Assembly: GCF_016624945.1 (NCBI RefSeq)
Contig: NZ_JACVUI010000003.1
Location: 186,001 to 250,000 of the forward strand
Reading direction: 5' to 3'
DNA length: 64,000 nt
From: Acinetobacter sp. S54
GTDB lineage: Bacteria; Pseudomonadota; Gammaproteobacteria; Pseudomonadales; Moraxellaceae
Of the stretch, positions 18,603 through 28,967 are shown one piece after another. How positions within the stretch are numbered: position 1 is the first letter of the stretch; each line of letters opens with the position of its first letter. Position numbers and translations under genes: made by a program. The notes under the pieces were generated by a model. That model was not told the origin of the DNA. It searched no databases and saw only the letters and a list, made by a program, of their open reading frames with translations.

Positions 18603-19124
18603 ATGTCTGAACAGGTTTATTCTGATGAATACTGGATGCAGCTTGCTTTTGAGCAGGCTGCATTCGCAGCATCGGAAGGAGAAATTCCCGTTGGCGCAAT
18701 TATTGTCAGTCAAAATAAAGTAATAGGTACAGGGTATAATGCCCCCATTTCTTTAAATGATCCCACTGCACATGCTGAGATTCGAGCCATACGTATGGCG
18801 TGTGAATCTATTCACAATTATCGTTTACCTGCTGATGCAACTTTATATGTTACGCTCGAACCATGCACCATGTGTGTCGGCGCATTAATACATTCACGCA
18901 TCTATCGCGTAGTTTTTGCAACAAAAGAGCCAAAGGCTGGATCTTTAATAAGTGCGCGTCAACTATTGGATTCAGGTTATTATAATCATAAATTTGTGGT
19001 GGATTATGGTTGTATGCAACAACAATGCTCGGAGCAACTGAGTCTTTTTTTTAAACAACGCAGAGAACAAAAGCGTAGCGCACGTATTCTCAGTTTCAAT
19101 CACATAGAACATAATCCAAAATAA
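18603..19124 (+). CDS. tadA: tRNA-specific adenosine deaminase TadA
   Basis: Makes inosine-34 in tRNA-Arg(ACG). The zinc/catalytic motif HAEIRA is at residues 57-62, and PCTMC at about 87-91. 173 residues, normal. It starts 4 bp after the CoA hydrolase, forming a ung-hydrolase-tadA run. Confidence 0.93.
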   Translation: MSEQVYSDEYWMQLAFEQAAFAASEGEIPVGAIIVSQNKVIGTGYNAPISLNDPTAHAEIRAIRMACESIHNYRLPADATLYVTLEPCTMCVGALIHSRIYRVVFATKEPKAGSLISARQLLDSGYYNHKFVVDYGCMQQQCSEQLSLFFKQRREQKRSARILSFNHIEHNPK

Positions 19125-19238
19125 ATTTTATTTGCTTAATTGACAAAAAACATTCATTAACTATCTCTTGATTCCTGCGATCCGTTTAGATAGTGTGCTT
19201 TGACAATATAAATTGTCATTGCCATCTTGAGGGATATT

Positions 19239-19673
19239 ATGAATAGCATCACGATAAAAAAAGAATTCAATGCACCGATTGAACAGGTTTTTGATCTTTT
19301 GTCAAAACACGCCACTTATAATCAAGCTTTTGCACCAATTCAGGTGGTGAGAGTCAAAGATTCGGCCGACCCCCAACGTCCTGATGGTCTTGGTTCAGTG
19401 CGCCGTATGGGATTTGGTCCATTTAAACCATTAAAAGAAGAAATTACGCTGCTTGAAGAAAATAAACGTATCGAATATAAACTAATCGACAATCCTTTGA
19501 TCAAACATCATATCGGTCGAATTGATTTTCAAGAAGTTGCGCCAAATAAAACATTCGTGACTTATACCATCGAATTAACCGCAAAAATTCCATTCGTGAG
19601 CAAATTAATTCTTGCACAACTTAAAGCAGCCATTACACTAGGCTTTTCAAAATTAGCAAAATCGATCGCTTAG
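19239..19673 (+). CDS. SRPBCC (START-like) family protein
   Basis: Small helix-grip-fold protein of 144 residues of the polyketide cyclase/SRPBCC superfamily, which binds hydrophobic ligands. Recognisable pieces are the N-terminal [13 protein letters not shown] and the mid-sequence [15 protein letters not shown]. The ATG at 19239 has GAGGG 5 bp upstream. The spacing of 10 bp to cmk suggests cotranscription, but no shared function is evident. Ligand unknown. Confidence 0.75.
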   Translation: MNSITIKKEFNAPIEQVFDLLSKHATYNQAFAPIQVVRVKDSADPQRPDGLGSVRRMGFGPFKPLKEEITLLEENKRIEYKLIDNPLIKHHIGRIDFQEVAPNKTFVTYTIELTAKIPFVSKLILAQLKAAITLGFSKLAKSIA

Positions 19674-19683
19674 TAGGATTTTA

Positions 19684-20367
19684 ATGGCAGTTCATATTAT
19701 TACAATCGACGGGCCAAGTGGATCAGGTAAAGGTACACTCGCTGCAAAACTGGCACAACATTATGGTTTTCATCTGCTAGATTCAGGTGCTTTATATCGA
19801 TTGCTTGGGCTGTCTTTACATCAAAAAAATTTACTGGATGCCTTAGTTACACGCTTAAATGAATGTGTAGAGATAGCAACGCATCTCAATATTAAATTTG
19901 AAACAAAAGATGATGGAACCGCTATTATTCTGGATGGTGAGGATGTTACTCAAACCATCCGTACTGAACGTGTAGGTGAGTTTGCGTCACAGGTTGCGGC
20001 AGTGCCTGAGCTACGCAAAGCCTTATTTGATCGGCAGCGTGCGTTTATTCAGACACCAGGGTTGGTTGCTGACGGCCGTGATATGGCAACGTCTATTTTT
20101 CCTGAAGCGCAGGCCAAAATCTATTTGACTGCTTCTGCTGAGTCGCGCGCAGAGCGTCGAGTAAAGCAGTTGCAGGGGATGGGGCTAGATGTTAAAATAA
20201 GCGACATTTTGGCTAATATACAGTCGCGTGATCAACGTGATATGCAGCGAACAGTTGCGCCATTACGTCCAGCTGAAGATGCTTATCAGATTGATAGTTC
20301 AAATTTGGATATCGATCAAGTATTTCAGTTAATGACGAATTACATTGATCAACGTATAAAAGCCTAA
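19684..20367 (+). CDS. cmk: Cytidylate kinase
   Basis: Phosphorylates CMP and dCMP. P-loop GPSGSGKGT at residues 9-17, the LDSGALYR acceptor site near 31-38, and [12 protein letters not shown] near 128-139. 227 residues. The order cmk-rpsA-ihfB is conserved across gammaproteobacteria. Confidence 0.95.
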   Translation: MAVHIITIDGPSGSGKGTLAAKLAQHYGFHLLDSGALYRLLGLSLHQKNLLDALVTRLNECVEIATHLNIKFETKDDGTAIILDGEDVTQTIRTERVGEFASQVAAVPELRKALFDRQRAFIQTPGLVADGRDMATSIFPEAQAKIYLTASAESRAERRVKQLQGMGLDVKISDILANIQSRDQRDMQRTVAPLRPAEDAYQIDSSNLDIDQVFQLMTNYIDQRIKA

Positions 20368-20480
20368 CCGATTTATTTAATCAGTTAAAGCATAGCTAGA
20401 TCAGTTTATTACGGACTATGTAGAGACTTAACTAAACCGGCCTTGTCTGATCCAAGACCGCTGACTTTATCAGGTATATC

Positions 20481-22160
20481 ATGACCGAATCTTTTGCAGC
20501 CCTCTTTGAAGAAAGTGAATTAAACCTCAACGTTGAAAAGGGTGCAGTCATCCAAGGTGTTGTTGTTAGCATCGATAGTGACTGGGTAACTGTTGACACT
20601 GGCCTTAAATCTGAAGGCGTAGTTGACCGTGCTGAATTTTTAAATGAACAACGTGAACTTGAAGTTCAAGTTGGTGATACTGTTGATGTCGTTGTAGAAG
20701 CGCTTGACAACGGTATGGGTCAAACTGTTTTATCACGTGAAAAAGCAAAACGTGCTGAAACTTGGACTAAACTTGAAAAAATCTTTGAAGATGGCGAAAT
20801 CGTTACTGGTGTTATTTCTGGTAAAGTTAAAGGCGGTTTCACTGTTGACATCGGTCCAGTTCGTGCGTTTCTACCAGGTTCACTTGTAGATACTCGTCCG
20901 ATTCGTGATACAACTCACCTTGAAGGTAAAGAGTTAGAGTTCAAAGTTATCAAACTTGATGCTAAACGTAACAACGTTGTTGTATCTCGTCGTGCTGTTA
21001 TGGAAGCTGAGTCTTCTGCTGACCGTGAAGCGCTTCTTGCTCAGCTTGAAGAAGGTCAAACAGTTACAGGTACAATCAAGAACCTTACTGATTACGGTGC
21101 ATTCGTTGACCTTGGTGGTATCGATGGTCTTCTTCACATTACAGATATGGCTTGGAAACGCATCAAGCATCCATCTGAAGTGGTTGAAGTTGGTCAAGAA
21201 GTTACTGTTAAAGTACTTAAGTTTGACCGTGAGCGTAACCGTGTTTCTCTAGGTCTTAAACAACTTGGTGAAGATCCATGGTTAGCGATCATGAACCGTT
21301 ACCCTAAAGGTTCTATCGTTAAAGCACGTGTAACTAATTTAACGGACTACGGTTGTTTCGCTGAAATCGCTGAAGGCGTTGAAGGTCTTGTTCACGTTTC
21401 TGAAATGGATCACACTAACAAAAACATCCACCCATCTAAAGTTGTTCAGATTGGTGATGAAGTTGATGTTATGGTTCTTGAAGTTGATGAAGAACGTCGT
21501 CGTATTTCTCTTGGTATCAAACAAACTCGTGCTAACCCATGGGAAGAGTTTGCTAAAGCGCACGAGAAAGGCGAAAAAGTTTCTGGTACGATCAAGTCAA
21601 TCACTGATTTCGGTATTTTCATCGGTTTACCAGGCGGTATCGACGGTCTAGTACACTTGTCTGATATTTCTTGGAACGAACAAGGTGAAGATGCAATTCG
21701 TCGTTACAAGAAAGGTGATACTGTTGAAGCGGTTATCTTATCTGTAGACGCTGAAGGCAACCGTATCAGTCTTGGTATCAAACAATTAAATAGCGATCCA
21801 TTCAATGACTTCTTGGCAGCGAATGAGCGTGGTGCATTGGTTAAAGGTACTGTAACTGCTGTTGACGCGAAAGGCGCAACTGTTAAGTTGGCTGACGAAG
21901 TTGAAGCAACGTTGAAAGCATCTGAAATCAACCGCGATCGCGTTGAAGATGCGACTAAGTTCCTAGAAGTTGGTCAAGAAGTTGAAGCGAAAATCATCAA
22001 CGTTGATCGTAAGTCTCGCTCTATCAACTTGTCTATCAAAGCGAAAGACGAAGCTGAAGAGAAAGAAGCTGTTGCGAATCTTCGTACTACAACAACTTCA
22101 ACTTCTCAAGACAACGGTCCTAAGACGATTGGTGACTTGATCAAAGCACAAATGAAGTAA
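20481..22160 (+). CDS. rpsA: 30S ribosomal protein S1
   Basis: Large RNA-binding ribosomal protein of 559 residues with six S1 (OB-fold) repeats, e.g. near residues 20-85, 106-170, 191-260, 277-346, 364-432 and 450-520. Several repeats show the [21 protein letters not shown] signature and end in RISLGIKQ. Codon use is strongly biased (CGT, GGT, CTT, GAA), as expected for high expression. The 113-bp leader after cmk probably carries its own promoter; S1 leader autoregulation is known in E. coli but not demonstrable here. Confidence 0.97.
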   Translation: MTESFAALFEESELNLNVEKGAVIQGVVVSIDSDWVTVDTGLKSEGVVDRAEFLNEQRELEVQVGDTVDVVVEALDNGMGQTVLSREKAKRAETWTKLEKIFEDGEIVTGVISGKVKGGFTVDIGPVRAFLPGSLVDTRPIRDTTHLEGKELEFKVIKLDAKRNNVVVSRRAVMEAESSADREALLAQLEEGQTVTGTIKNLTDYGAFVDLGGIDGLLHITDMAWKRIKHPSEVVEVGQEVTVKVLKFDRERNRVSLGLKQLGEDPWLAIMNRYPKGSIVKARVTNLTDYGCFAEIAEGVEGLVHVSEMDHTNKNIHPSKVVQIGDEVDVMVLEVDEERRRISLGIKQTRANPWEEFAKAHEKGEKVSGTIKSITDFGIFIGLPGGIDGLVHLSDISWNEQGEDAIRRYKKGDTVEAVILSVDAEGNRISLGIKQLNSDPFNDFLAANERGALVKGTVTAVDAKGATVKLADEVEATLKASEINRDRVEDATKFLEVGQEVEAKIINVDRKSRSINLSIKAKDEAEEKEAVANLRTTTTSTSQDNGPKTIGDLIKAQMK

Positions 22161-22218
22161 TTTTAAATAAAAATTACGGTTAGTGTAACTAATTCGTACT
22201 TTTTATACGATTTACTGT

Positions 22219-22262
22219 AAACGGTAGCGTAGTATTGGTGTACTGCGCTACCGTTTTGTATT
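22219..22262 (+). terminator. Rho-independent terminator after rpsA
   Basis: Strong hairpin: AAACGGTAGCG pairs with CGCTACCGTTT, extended by AGTA/TACT with a small loop, ending in a short T-rich run. It lies about 60 bp after the rpsA stop and before ihfB. Confidence 0.8.
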
Positions 22263-22317
22263 TAAACAGGTTATTATAAAAGTCATTGAAAACGAGTAAG
22301 AAATAAAGAGGTCATCA

Positions 22318-22623
22318 ATGACGACTGAAGCACTTAATAAATCTGACTTAATTGAGCGTATTGCTTTAAAGAATCCTCATTTGGCAGAACCCTTGGTAGA
22401 AGAAGCTGTAAAGATCATGATTGATCAAATGATCGAAGCTTTATCGACTGATAATCGTATCGAAATTCGTGGTTTTGGTAGTTTTGCATTGCATCACCGT
22501 GACCCTCGTGTAGGACGTAATCCTAAAACGGGCAGATCTGTAGAAGTTGCTGCAAAAGCTGTACCTCACTTTAAACCAGGTAAGGCACTTCGTGATGCTG
22601 TAAATGAAGTTGTTGCAAAATAA
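22318..22623 (+). CDS. ihfB: Integration host factor beta subunit
   Basis: DNA-bending HU/IHF-family protein of 101 residues. The DNA-intercalating arm is visible as [12 protein letters not shown] (about residues 61-72), preceded by [21 protein letters not shown] lies upstream of the ATG. Position after rpsA identifies it as the beta (himD) subunit rather than alpha. Confidence 0.94.
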   Translation: MTTEALNKSDLIERIALKNPHLAEPLVEEAVKIMIDQMIEALSTDNRIEIRGFGSFALHHRDPRVGRNPKTGRSVEVAAKAVPHFKPGKALRDAVNEVVAK

Positions 22624-22647
22624 CAATTAAGAAAATTTGAGGTGATT

Positions 22648-23013
22648 ATGCGTTATATTCTTATCGCATTACTTGTTGTTTTGTTTGGTTATTCTTTGGC
22701 ATTGGTTTTGCAAAATCCAACAGAATTACCGGTCGATTTATTATTTACTCAAGTTCCAGCCATGCGTCTGGGATTATTGTTGCTGATTACTGTAGTTTTA
22801 GGTGTTGTAATTGGCCTATTGCTTGGCGTATTAGTATTTAAAGTGATTCAAAAGGGTTGGGAAATTAAGCGTCTTAGGAAAGATATTGATTATCTTCGTA
22901 AAGAACAGATTCAAATGGCGCAAGTCGCTGCTGCACAAGTTGCTGCCAATACCAAACATGAAAAAACAGTATTGGATGTTAATACTAACAATGAAAATAA
23001 AAGCCCATTATAA
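22648..23013 (+). CDS. lapA: LapA-domain (lipopolysaccharide assembly A-type) membrane protein
   Basis: Small inner-membrane protein of 121 residues with two hydrophobic segments (about 3-20 and 42-68) around the LapA-family NPTELPVDLLF motif, then a charged coiled-coil tail. In E. coli LapA works with LapB in control of LPS synthesis via LpxC; no lapB is adjacent here. The ATG at 22648 with GAGG 5 bp upstream is preferred to a GTG two codons earlier. Its stop codon falls inside a terminator hairpin. Confidence 0.82.
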   Translation: MRYILIALLVVLFGYSLALVLQNPTELPVDLLFTQVPAMRLGLLLLITVVLGVVIGLLLGVLVFKVIQKGWEIKRLRKDIDYLRKEQIQMAQVAAAQVAANTKHEKTVLDVNTNNENKSPL

Positions 23014-23030
23014 TATGGGCTTTATTTTTA
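23000..23030 (+). terminator. Hairpin terminator overlapping the end of lapA
   Basis: AAAGCCCAT and ATGGGCTTT pair around a 6-base loop, followed by ATTTTTA. The lapA stop lies in the loop. pyrF starts 17 bp after the T-run. Confidence 0.75.
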
Positions 23031-23046
23031 CTGGAAGAAAAGTCTC

Positions 23047-23730
23047 TTGAGTATCATTGTTGCCCTGGATGCCAAAAGCCAAAAAGACGCCCTTGCAATT
23101 GTTGATCAACTTGATCCAGCTTTGTGTCGTGTGAAAGTTGGTAAAGAGCTTTTTACTCATGATGGTCCACAAACGGTCAGAATTTTGCAAGATCGTGGGT
23201 TTGAACTATTTCTAGATCTTAAATTCCATGATATCCCTAATACGACTGCACAAGCAGTTTGCGCTGCGGCTGATCTTGGTGTATGGATGGTCAATGTGCA
23301 TGCTTCTGGTGGTCGTAAGATGATGGAAACTTGTGTAGAGCGTTTAAAAGCAGGGAATTATCAAACACAACTGATTGCCGTCACTGTCCTAACCTCAATG
23401 GAAAGAGAGGATTTACGTGATATTGGTTTGGATATTGAACCTTTTGAACAGGTAAAGCGTTTAGCACAATTGACGAAAAATAGTGGTTTGGATGGGGTGG
23501 TATGTTCTGCTCAAGAGGCCAAAATGTTACGTCAATTATTGGGTTCAGAATTTTCTTTAGTGACGCCGGGTATTCGTCCTGAGGGTTCAAGTGCAGATGA
23601 TCAAAAACGAATTGTGACACCAAAACAAGCGATGTTGGATGGGGCTACTCATTTGGTCATTGGTCGGCCTATTACTAAAGCTGAAAACCCAAATGAAATG
23701 TTAAAAAGTATTTTGGCTTCTTTGGCTTAA
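23047..23730 (+). CDS. pyrF: Orotidine-5'-phosphate decarboxylase
   Basis: Last step of UMP synthesis. The start is TTG at 23047, the only start fitting the family N-terminus ([10 protein letters not shown]), with a GGAAG site about 10 bp upstream. The catalytic cluster [11 protein letters not shown] has Asp57, Lys59 and Asp62. The C-terminal [12 protein letters not shown] binds phosphate. 227 residues. Its stop overlaps that of the convergent exporter gene by three to four bases. Confidence 0.94.
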   Translation: MSIIVALDAKSQKDALAIVDQLDPALCRVKVGKELFTHDGPQTVRILQDRGFELFLDLKFHDIPNTTAQAVCAAADLGVWMVNVHASGGRKMMETCVERLKAGNYQTQLIAVTVLTSMEREDLRDIGLDIEPFEQVKRLAQLTKNSGLDGVVCSAQEAKMLRQLLGSEFSLVTPGIRPEGSSADDQKRIVTPKQAMLDGATHLVIGRPITKAENPNEMLKSILASLA

Positions 23731-24635
23731 ATCATTAAAAAGAAACTGATGAGGAGTGGGGCCAGTAAACTCAGGATGATTCCACTCATCATCGCGTGTG
23801 GTACATAATGTGTGCCACACGATTGTTTCACCATTGCGAGTGTTACATCCATAGACGTTGCACCTGCGCTTGAAATTGCAGAGCGTGGAAAACGCCAGCC
23901 CAAACAATACATTAAAAGAATCGCAAAAATTTCTCTAAATAAATCAGTTAATAAGGCAATTCCACCAAGTTCTGTTGAATGAAGTTTAGTAAATAAGATA
24001 CCTGACATAGAATACCAGCCATAGCCTTGCGATAAAGCAATGACTTCATTCAAAGTATAGCCCGTTAATAGCGCGAAACAGAAAATTGCTGCAATAAGCG
24101 AACCCAATATGGCAGCAACAGGTACAATCAGAATTTTCCAGCTGACCCATGAACGATCAAAATGAGTATAGGCAAGTTCAATGCCGATAAATCCAATAAA
24201 AATTAAAAGTAAATACCAACTATTGAAAGTGACATTGATTTGAAAGTGATGAACAATAAATCCTAACATGGCGCCAAAACCAAGTGCAATAAAGGCATAA
24301 CTTATATTTTTAAGTGCATTTAGAAATAAATGTAGAGAAATATTGCCTTGAACACTGTCTTTATCCAAGAATTTGTAGGCAACTAAACACACAAAGAAGG
24401 ACGTAATTGAGGTGGAAAATGCGATTAAAAGTGCCGTAGGCAAAATTCGGTCTGGATGTTCAAGGTGTACTAACGCTTGTGCGAATTCAAAAGCAACAGC
24501 AATTAAAAGTAAATAGGAAAAATAGGGCAGTGTTTTAAATATAAATTGGCGAACTGATAAATTTAACTTTGGGGCAATGAAATAACCTAAGCTAATAGCA
24601 ATAAAAATTTGGAAAATTAGAACAAGGGATTGCAT
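23727..24635 (-). CDS. LysO (YbjE)-family lysine exporter
   Basis: Membrane protein of 302 residues with about eight hydrophobic helices. The family landmarks [16 protein letters not shown] (about residues 202-217) and [14 protein letters not shown] (about 255-268) match E. coli LysO, which exports lysine and thialysine. The sequence is otherwise diverged, so the exact substrate is inferred. It runs tail-to-tail into pyrF and lies downstream of the monooxygenase gene on the same strand, separated by an inverted repeat. Confidence 0.82.
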   Translation of the reverse strand: MQSLVLIFQIFIAISLGYFIAPKLNLSVRQFIFKTLPYFSYLLLIAVAFEFAQALVHLEHPDRILPTALLIAFSTSITSFFVCLVAYKFLDKDSVQGNISLHLFLNALKNISYAFIALGFGAMLGFIVHHFQINVTFNSWYLLLIFIGFIGIELAYTHFDRSWVSWKILIVPVAAILGSLIAAIFCFALLTGYTLNEVIALSQGYGWYSMSGILFTKLHSTELGGIALLTDLFREIFAILLMYCLGWRFPRSAISSAGATSMDVTLAMVKQSCGTHYVPHAMMSGIILSLLAPLLISFFLMI

Positions 24636-24637
24636 AA

Positions 24638-24667
24638 AATAAGTAGATTGGATTCAACCTACTTATT
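24638..24667 (-). terminator. Inverted repeat between monooxygenase and exporter genes
   Basis: AATAAGTAG pairs with CTACTTATT across a 12-base loop. Read on the minus strand it is followed by a weak T-rich stretch. It may reduce read-through from the monooxygenase gene into lysO. Confidence 0.4.
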
Positions 24668-24681
24668 ATGAAGATAAAAGA

Positions 24682-26202
24682 TTAGGCAGCAAGCCGTTTT
24701 TTATCTTTTGTGTTGCTTTGTCCTAGAAACACATAGTCAGAAGGATTAACTTTGCGGGTCTCTAACCAATATTTCCAAGTATAAGTTGGCCATAAAGCGA
24801 AGTTTTTACCGTCGGCAGCCTGATACCAACTAGCACATCCACCGGCTTGCCAAACTGTGCCTTCTAGTTTTTGCTGTACTTCGGCATTGTACTGATCCTG
24901 TACTTCAGTTTTAACTTCGGCAGCCAGAGTCTGGGTTTTATCCACCAATTGAATCATTTGAAGAATATAATTCACTTGTGATTCAATCATAAAAATAACG
25001 GAGTTATGTCCTAAAACTGTATTTGGGCCAAGTAATTGAAATAGATTTGGAAAACCTTTGGTACTCATCCCATAGTAACTTTCAGGTGCATCTTTCCACA
25101 CTTGTTTGAGCTCTTGTTTGTTCGTTCCGATACAGTCAAAGTGTTTCAAGTAAATACGAGGATCAGTAATAAAGCCTGTGCCGTAAATGAGGCAATCAAT
25201 TTTGCGTTCCTGACCATCTTTGGTCTTGATACCATTTTCGGTTAACTCTGAAATGCCATTTGTAATTAATTCTACGTTTTTACGGTTAAACGTTGGAAAA
25301 TACTTATTAGAAATTAATATTCGTTTACAGCCCATCACATAATCAGGTGTAAGTTTCTTTGCGATGTTTTTGTCTTTGACTTGAAATCGAATAAAACTCT
25401 CCGCCAATTTTTGGCCGTATTTCATTATTTGGGGTTGCACAATGGGTACTACACGGGATTCATTGCTCCAATACAATCGTGCACGATGAATCTTGCGAAA
25501 TATATCAGACTGTTTAAATAATAATTTACTTAAACCTGAGTAGGGACGTTCATCACGTGGAATCACCCAAGCTGCCGTGCGTTGAAACACATAGAGTTGT
25601 TTTACTTGTTTGGCAATTTCAGGAATGTATTGAATGGCACTCCCACCTGTACCAATTGAGGCGATATTTTTGTCGGTTAAATCATATTGATGATCCCAAT
25701 GCGATGAATGAAACACTTTGCCCTTAAAGTTTTCAATGCCTTTTATATGAGGGATCTGTGGAACATGTAAGGGTCCAGAAGCAAAAATTACAAATTGTGC
25801 TTCAAGGGGAGCATGTTCTTTAAAAGAAAGGGTCCAGACAAAACGGTGTTCATCGTACACAGCGCGTGTGACTTCATGTCCAAATTGGCAATATTTTTTA
25901 AGTTGAAATTGCTCAGTAATATCCTGAATATAGGAAAAAATTTCACCGGCTTCGGCATAGCGTTTTGACCAGTCTGTTTTAGGTGCAAATGAGAGAGAAT
26001 ACATATGTGATTGTACGTCACAGGCTGCACCTGGATATTGGTTTTCACGCCAGGTTCCTCCCACATCACTGGCTTTTTCTAAAATAACAAAATCATGGAT
26101 ATTATGTTGGAGCAAGCGAATAGCCATCGCTAAGCCACCAAATCCAGCACCAATAATTGCTATTTTAGTTTTTTGAATCGCATTTATTGTTGACTCATGC
26201 AT
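24682..26202 (-). CDS. Flavin-dependent (Baeyer-Villiger type) monooxygenase
   Basis: FAD- and NADPH-dependent monooxygenase of 506 residues. The FAD site is IGAGFGGLAMAIRL near residues 17-30. The Baeyer-Villiger fingerprint FxGxxxHxxxW is present as FKGKVFHSSHWD near 160-171. The second Rossmann motif IGTGGSAIQY is near 181-190. The start chosen is the ATG at 26202, with AGGA 9 bp upstream. It differs from the alkane hydroxylase AlmA. The divergent AraC gene probably regulates it. Substrate (a ketone or similar) is unknown. Confidence 0.85.
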   Translation of the reverse strand: MHESTINAIQKTKIAIIGAGFGGLAMAIRLLQHNIHDFVILEKASDVGGTWRENQYPGAACDVQSHMYSLSFAPKTDWSKRYAEAGEIFSYIQDITEQFQLKKYCQFGHEVTRAVYDEHRFVWTLSFKEHAPLEAQFVIFASGPLHVPQIPHIKGIENFKGKVFHSSHWDHQYDLTDKNIASIGTGGSAIQYIPEIAKQVKQLYVFQRTAAWVIPRDERPYSGLSKLLFKQSDIFRKIHRARLYWSNESRVVPIVQPQIMKYGQKLAESFIRFQVKDKNIAKKLTPDYVMGCKRILISNKYFPTFNRKNVELITNGISELTENGIKTKDGQERKIDCLIYGTGFITDPRIYLKHFDCIGTNKQELKQVWKDAPESYYGMSTKGFPNLFQLLGPNTVLGHNSVIFMIESQVNYILQMIQLVDKTQTLAAEVKTEVQDQYNAEVQQKLEGTVWQAGGCASWYQAADGKNFALWPTYTWKYWLETRKVNPSDYVFLGQSNTKDKKRLAA

Positions 26203-26357
26203 GATCTTTATCCTGTGTTTAAACAATGAACATAAGATTAATCAATTTTTATTCAAGCAAACATGATTGCAACGACATAAAAATTGATAGAATCGGCAAT
26301 TAATTTTTAAACAGCTTTGTAGTACAAAAACGAAGTAATGGAAAAACAGACGGAATA

Positions 26358-27368
26358 ATGAAGCGATCAATACTTGGACTCATGTATTTAATACAAGGAA
26401 TGCGTAATTCTGGTATTGATGTGGATACACGCCTAGCCAATATTGGGATACGAGTGGATGCATTAAATCCTAACTCTATCATTCATGATAGTCTGGAGTG
26501 GGATATTCAGCATATTATCAGTAAGGATGTACCTTCTGAGCAGGGTTTATATATCGGACAGCATTACGCACTAGCGGGTTATGGTCCGTTGTTGATGTTA
26601 TTGGTCACTGCCGATACCATTTGTAATGCGATATATAAAGGTATTCAATATCAAAGTCTCACGCATTTGTTTGGCAAATTAAGTTTGACTCAGCAGGATG
26701 GTTACGCTTCTTTAATTTATTCTCCTATTGATTTAAATACAGAAATGGGATTATTAAGAGCGCAGTGTGAAATATCAGGAACCTATAAATTTATTTTAGA
26801 TATTTATAGAATGATGGGATTGGATGCTCCTGAAATTCGAGTGGATTTGCCATTTCCCCAACCACAAAATTTAAATATGCTAGCGCAGTATCAGCATTAT
26901 TATGGCAATAATTTGCATTTTAATGCAGATCATGCAGTTTTTAGTTTGAATGAAACGGTTTTAGATGTAAAAATCCCATCTGCGGATTTAATCACACATC
27001 GTGTATATGAAGTAAAATGTCTGGATGAAATTAAGCGTTTAAATGATGAACAAACGCAGGAATCTGATCTAGTGCAACGAGTACATGATTATCTTGAACT
27101 ACAACAGGGCGTTATTCCTACCATGGCGGAAACTGCAATTGCATTACATATTCCAGAACGGACCCTGAGACATCAATTGCAACAACTGAATACGAGTTAT
27201 AAACAAATTCGTGAGCAGTTAATTAAAAATAAGGCCTTAAAGCTTATGGAATATAAGGAATATTCAATTGAAGTCATTGCAGAATTACTCGGTTACTCAG
27301 AGCCTGCTGCATTTAATCACGCATTCAAACGCTGGTTTGGGCAAAGTCCAAGACAGTATGGAAAATAG
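26358..27368 (+). CDS. AraC-family transcriptional regulator
   Basis: 336 residues: an N-terminal ligand domain of the arabinose-binding-like AraC type (residues 1-190), and a C-terminal double helix-turn-helix (about 240-336) ending in SIEVIAELLGYSEPAAFNHAFKRWFGQSPRQY, the AraC signature (residues 300-332). It is divergent from the monooxygenase across 155 bp, the usual layout for a regulator and its target. Inducer unknown. Confidence 0.88.
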   Translation: MKRSILGLMYLIQGMRNSGIDVDTRLANIGIRVDALNPNSIIHDSLEWDIQHIISKDVPSEQGLYIGQHYALAGYGPLLMLLVTADTICNAIYKGIQYQSLTHLFGKLSLTQQDGYASLIYSPIDLNTEMGLLRAQCEISGTYKFILDIYRMMGLDAPEIRVDLPFPQPQNLNMLAQYQHYYGNNLHFNADHAVFSLNETVLDVKIPSADLITHRVYEVKCLDEIKRLNDEQTQESDLVQRVHDYLELQQGVIPTMAETAIALHIPERTLRHQLQQLNTSYKQIREQLIKNKALKLMEYKEYSIEVIAELLGYSEPAAFNHAFKRWFGQSPRQYGK

Positions 27369-27454
27369 CTGAGATTGCTATAGCCTAAAGTTTTACTTTA
27401 AATCATCCAATGTTCGATATACTTTTCTCACAATACTGAAAGCACTTAAATAAT

Positions 27455-28600
27455 ATGGCAAACTTTAACTCTCCTCACGGTACAGCATTTACTCCCTTAT
27501 CTCCGGCAGAGCGTTATGCACAAGCGTTATCTTCAGGACAATTTATGCCAGACGAAGCTCAGGCACTGGCTGTACATGAGTTAGAACGAGTTTGGCAGGA
27601 TTTAATTAGCCGCTATAAAGCGTCTAAAAAAGCATTTCGTCGTTTTCGTCGCCAAACTGCACCACGTGGCGTCTATATGTGGGGAGGTGTAGGGCGTGGT
27701 AAAACATGGTTAATGGATCAATTTTTTGATTCGGTTCCCTTTCGCCGTAAAACTCGTATGCACTTTCACCATTTCATGCAGCATGTGCATCGTGAGCTAA
27801 ACCGCTTATCTGGGCAGCGTAATCCACTAGATTTAGTTGCTGATCAAATTTATAAAGATGCGGTCGTTATCTGCTTTGATGAGTTTTTTGTTTCCAACGT
27901 CACGGATGCGATGATTTTAAGTGACTTATTCCAAAAGTTGTTTGCACGTGGCATTACCTTAATTGCAACTTCTAATATTGCACCCGATGGCTTATACAAA
28001 AACGGTATCCACCGTGATCGTTTCTTACCCGCGATTGAACTGGTGAAAAAGAATTGTATGGTTTTGAATGTGGATGCAGGCGTAGATTATCGTTTACGTG
28101 TATTGAAACAAGCGCAATTATTTAAGCATCCACTGACAGACGATACCAAAATCTGGATGGCACAGCGTTTCAAAGCAATTACTCAGACACAAAGTTATTC
28201 TGATGAATCTATTACCATTAACAATCGTGTAGTAGAGACTTTAGGGCATACCGAAGACGTATTATGGTGTGAGTTTTCAGAATTGTGCTTTAAACCACGT
28301 AGTCCTGCTGACTTTATTGAAATTGCAAACTTATACAATACAGTGTTGGTGAGTAATGTACCGCATTTAACGGATACTTTATCTGAAGGAGTTCGTCGTT
28401 TTATTTATTTAGTCGATGAGTTTTATGATCGTGGAGTGAAGCTGCTTCTAACATCACAGGATTCTATCATCGATTTGTATCAGGGTGAAAAGTTAGCTTT
28501 TGAAATAGAACGAACACGATCTCGGTTACTGGAGATGCAGTCTGATGAATATTTACATTCTGAGCATCGCCAAATTCATCAAACCTTAGAGAATAACTAA
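27455..28600 (+). CDS. zapE: Cell division protein ZapE (AFG1-like ATPase)
   Basis: AAA-type ATPase that acts at the Z ring in E. coli. Walker A GGVGRGKT at residues 77-84, Walker B CFDEFFVSN near 145-153, and the family motif VDEFYDRGVKLLLTS near 325-339. 381 residues, close to the family norm. It is monocistronic, with its own terminator. Confidence 0.93.
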   Translation: MANFNSPHGTAFTPLSPAERYAQALSSGQFMPDEAQALAVHELERVWQDLISRYKASKKAFRRFRRQTAPRGVYMWGGVGRGKTWLMDQFFDSVPFRRKTRMHFHHFMQHVHRELNRLSGQRNPLDLVADQIYKDAVVICFDEFFVSNVTDAMILSDLFQKLFARGITLIATSNIAPDGLYKNGIHRDRFLPAIELVKKNCMVLNVDAGVDYRLRVLKQAQLFKHPLTDDTKIWMAQRFKAITQTQSYSDESITINNRVVETLGHTEDVLWCEFSELCFKPRSPADFIEIANLYNTVLVSNVPHLTDTLSEGVRRFIYLVDEFYDRGVKLLLTSQDSIIDLYQGEKLAFEIERTRSRLLEMQSDEYLHSEHRQIHQTLENN

Positions 28601-28606
28601 CCTGAA

Positions 28607-28630
28607 GGCGTTCAAAATGAACGCCTTTTT
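28607..28630 (+). terminator. Rho-independent terminator after zapE
   Basis: GGCGTTCA pairs perfectly with TGAACGCC around an AAA loop, followed by TTTTT, 7 bp after the zapE stop. Confidence 0.88.
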
Positions 28631-28967
28631 ATTTAGCTTAAAATCATTATAAAAAGAATGTACAAATTTCTTTGAGCCTATGCTTTCAATGCCATATTTT
28701 TTTGTTATAACTATGGTTCATTATGAAAAAGGAGTCGAATAGACTGGGCTGAACTTTAGTCTAATTTCGACATTTTTAAAATTTTATAAACTGTAATTGA
28801 GCACTCATATTGCTGAATCGGATGTTTAACCCTGTTAGAAAACTAAAAACGAGATAGTTTGTTTTTGAAATGCTTGTTATTTAGCAGCGTGATATTACTA
28901 TTCAGCAAAGTATAAATCAGTATACTTGAAGCTCTTGTTATAAAAAGTAGCAACATCAGGAAAGACA
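28631..28967. other. Intergenic region upstream of glcB
   Basis: 337 bp of A/T-rich DNA without a credible gene. It must hold the glcB promoter. I see no riboswitch or clear operator. Confidence 0.6.

Noticed and set aside
24682..26202. Long-chain alkane monooxygenase AlmA
   Set aside because: The sequence around the FAD site and the NQYPGAACDVQSHMYS block fits the other Baeyer-Villiger subgroup, not AlmA.
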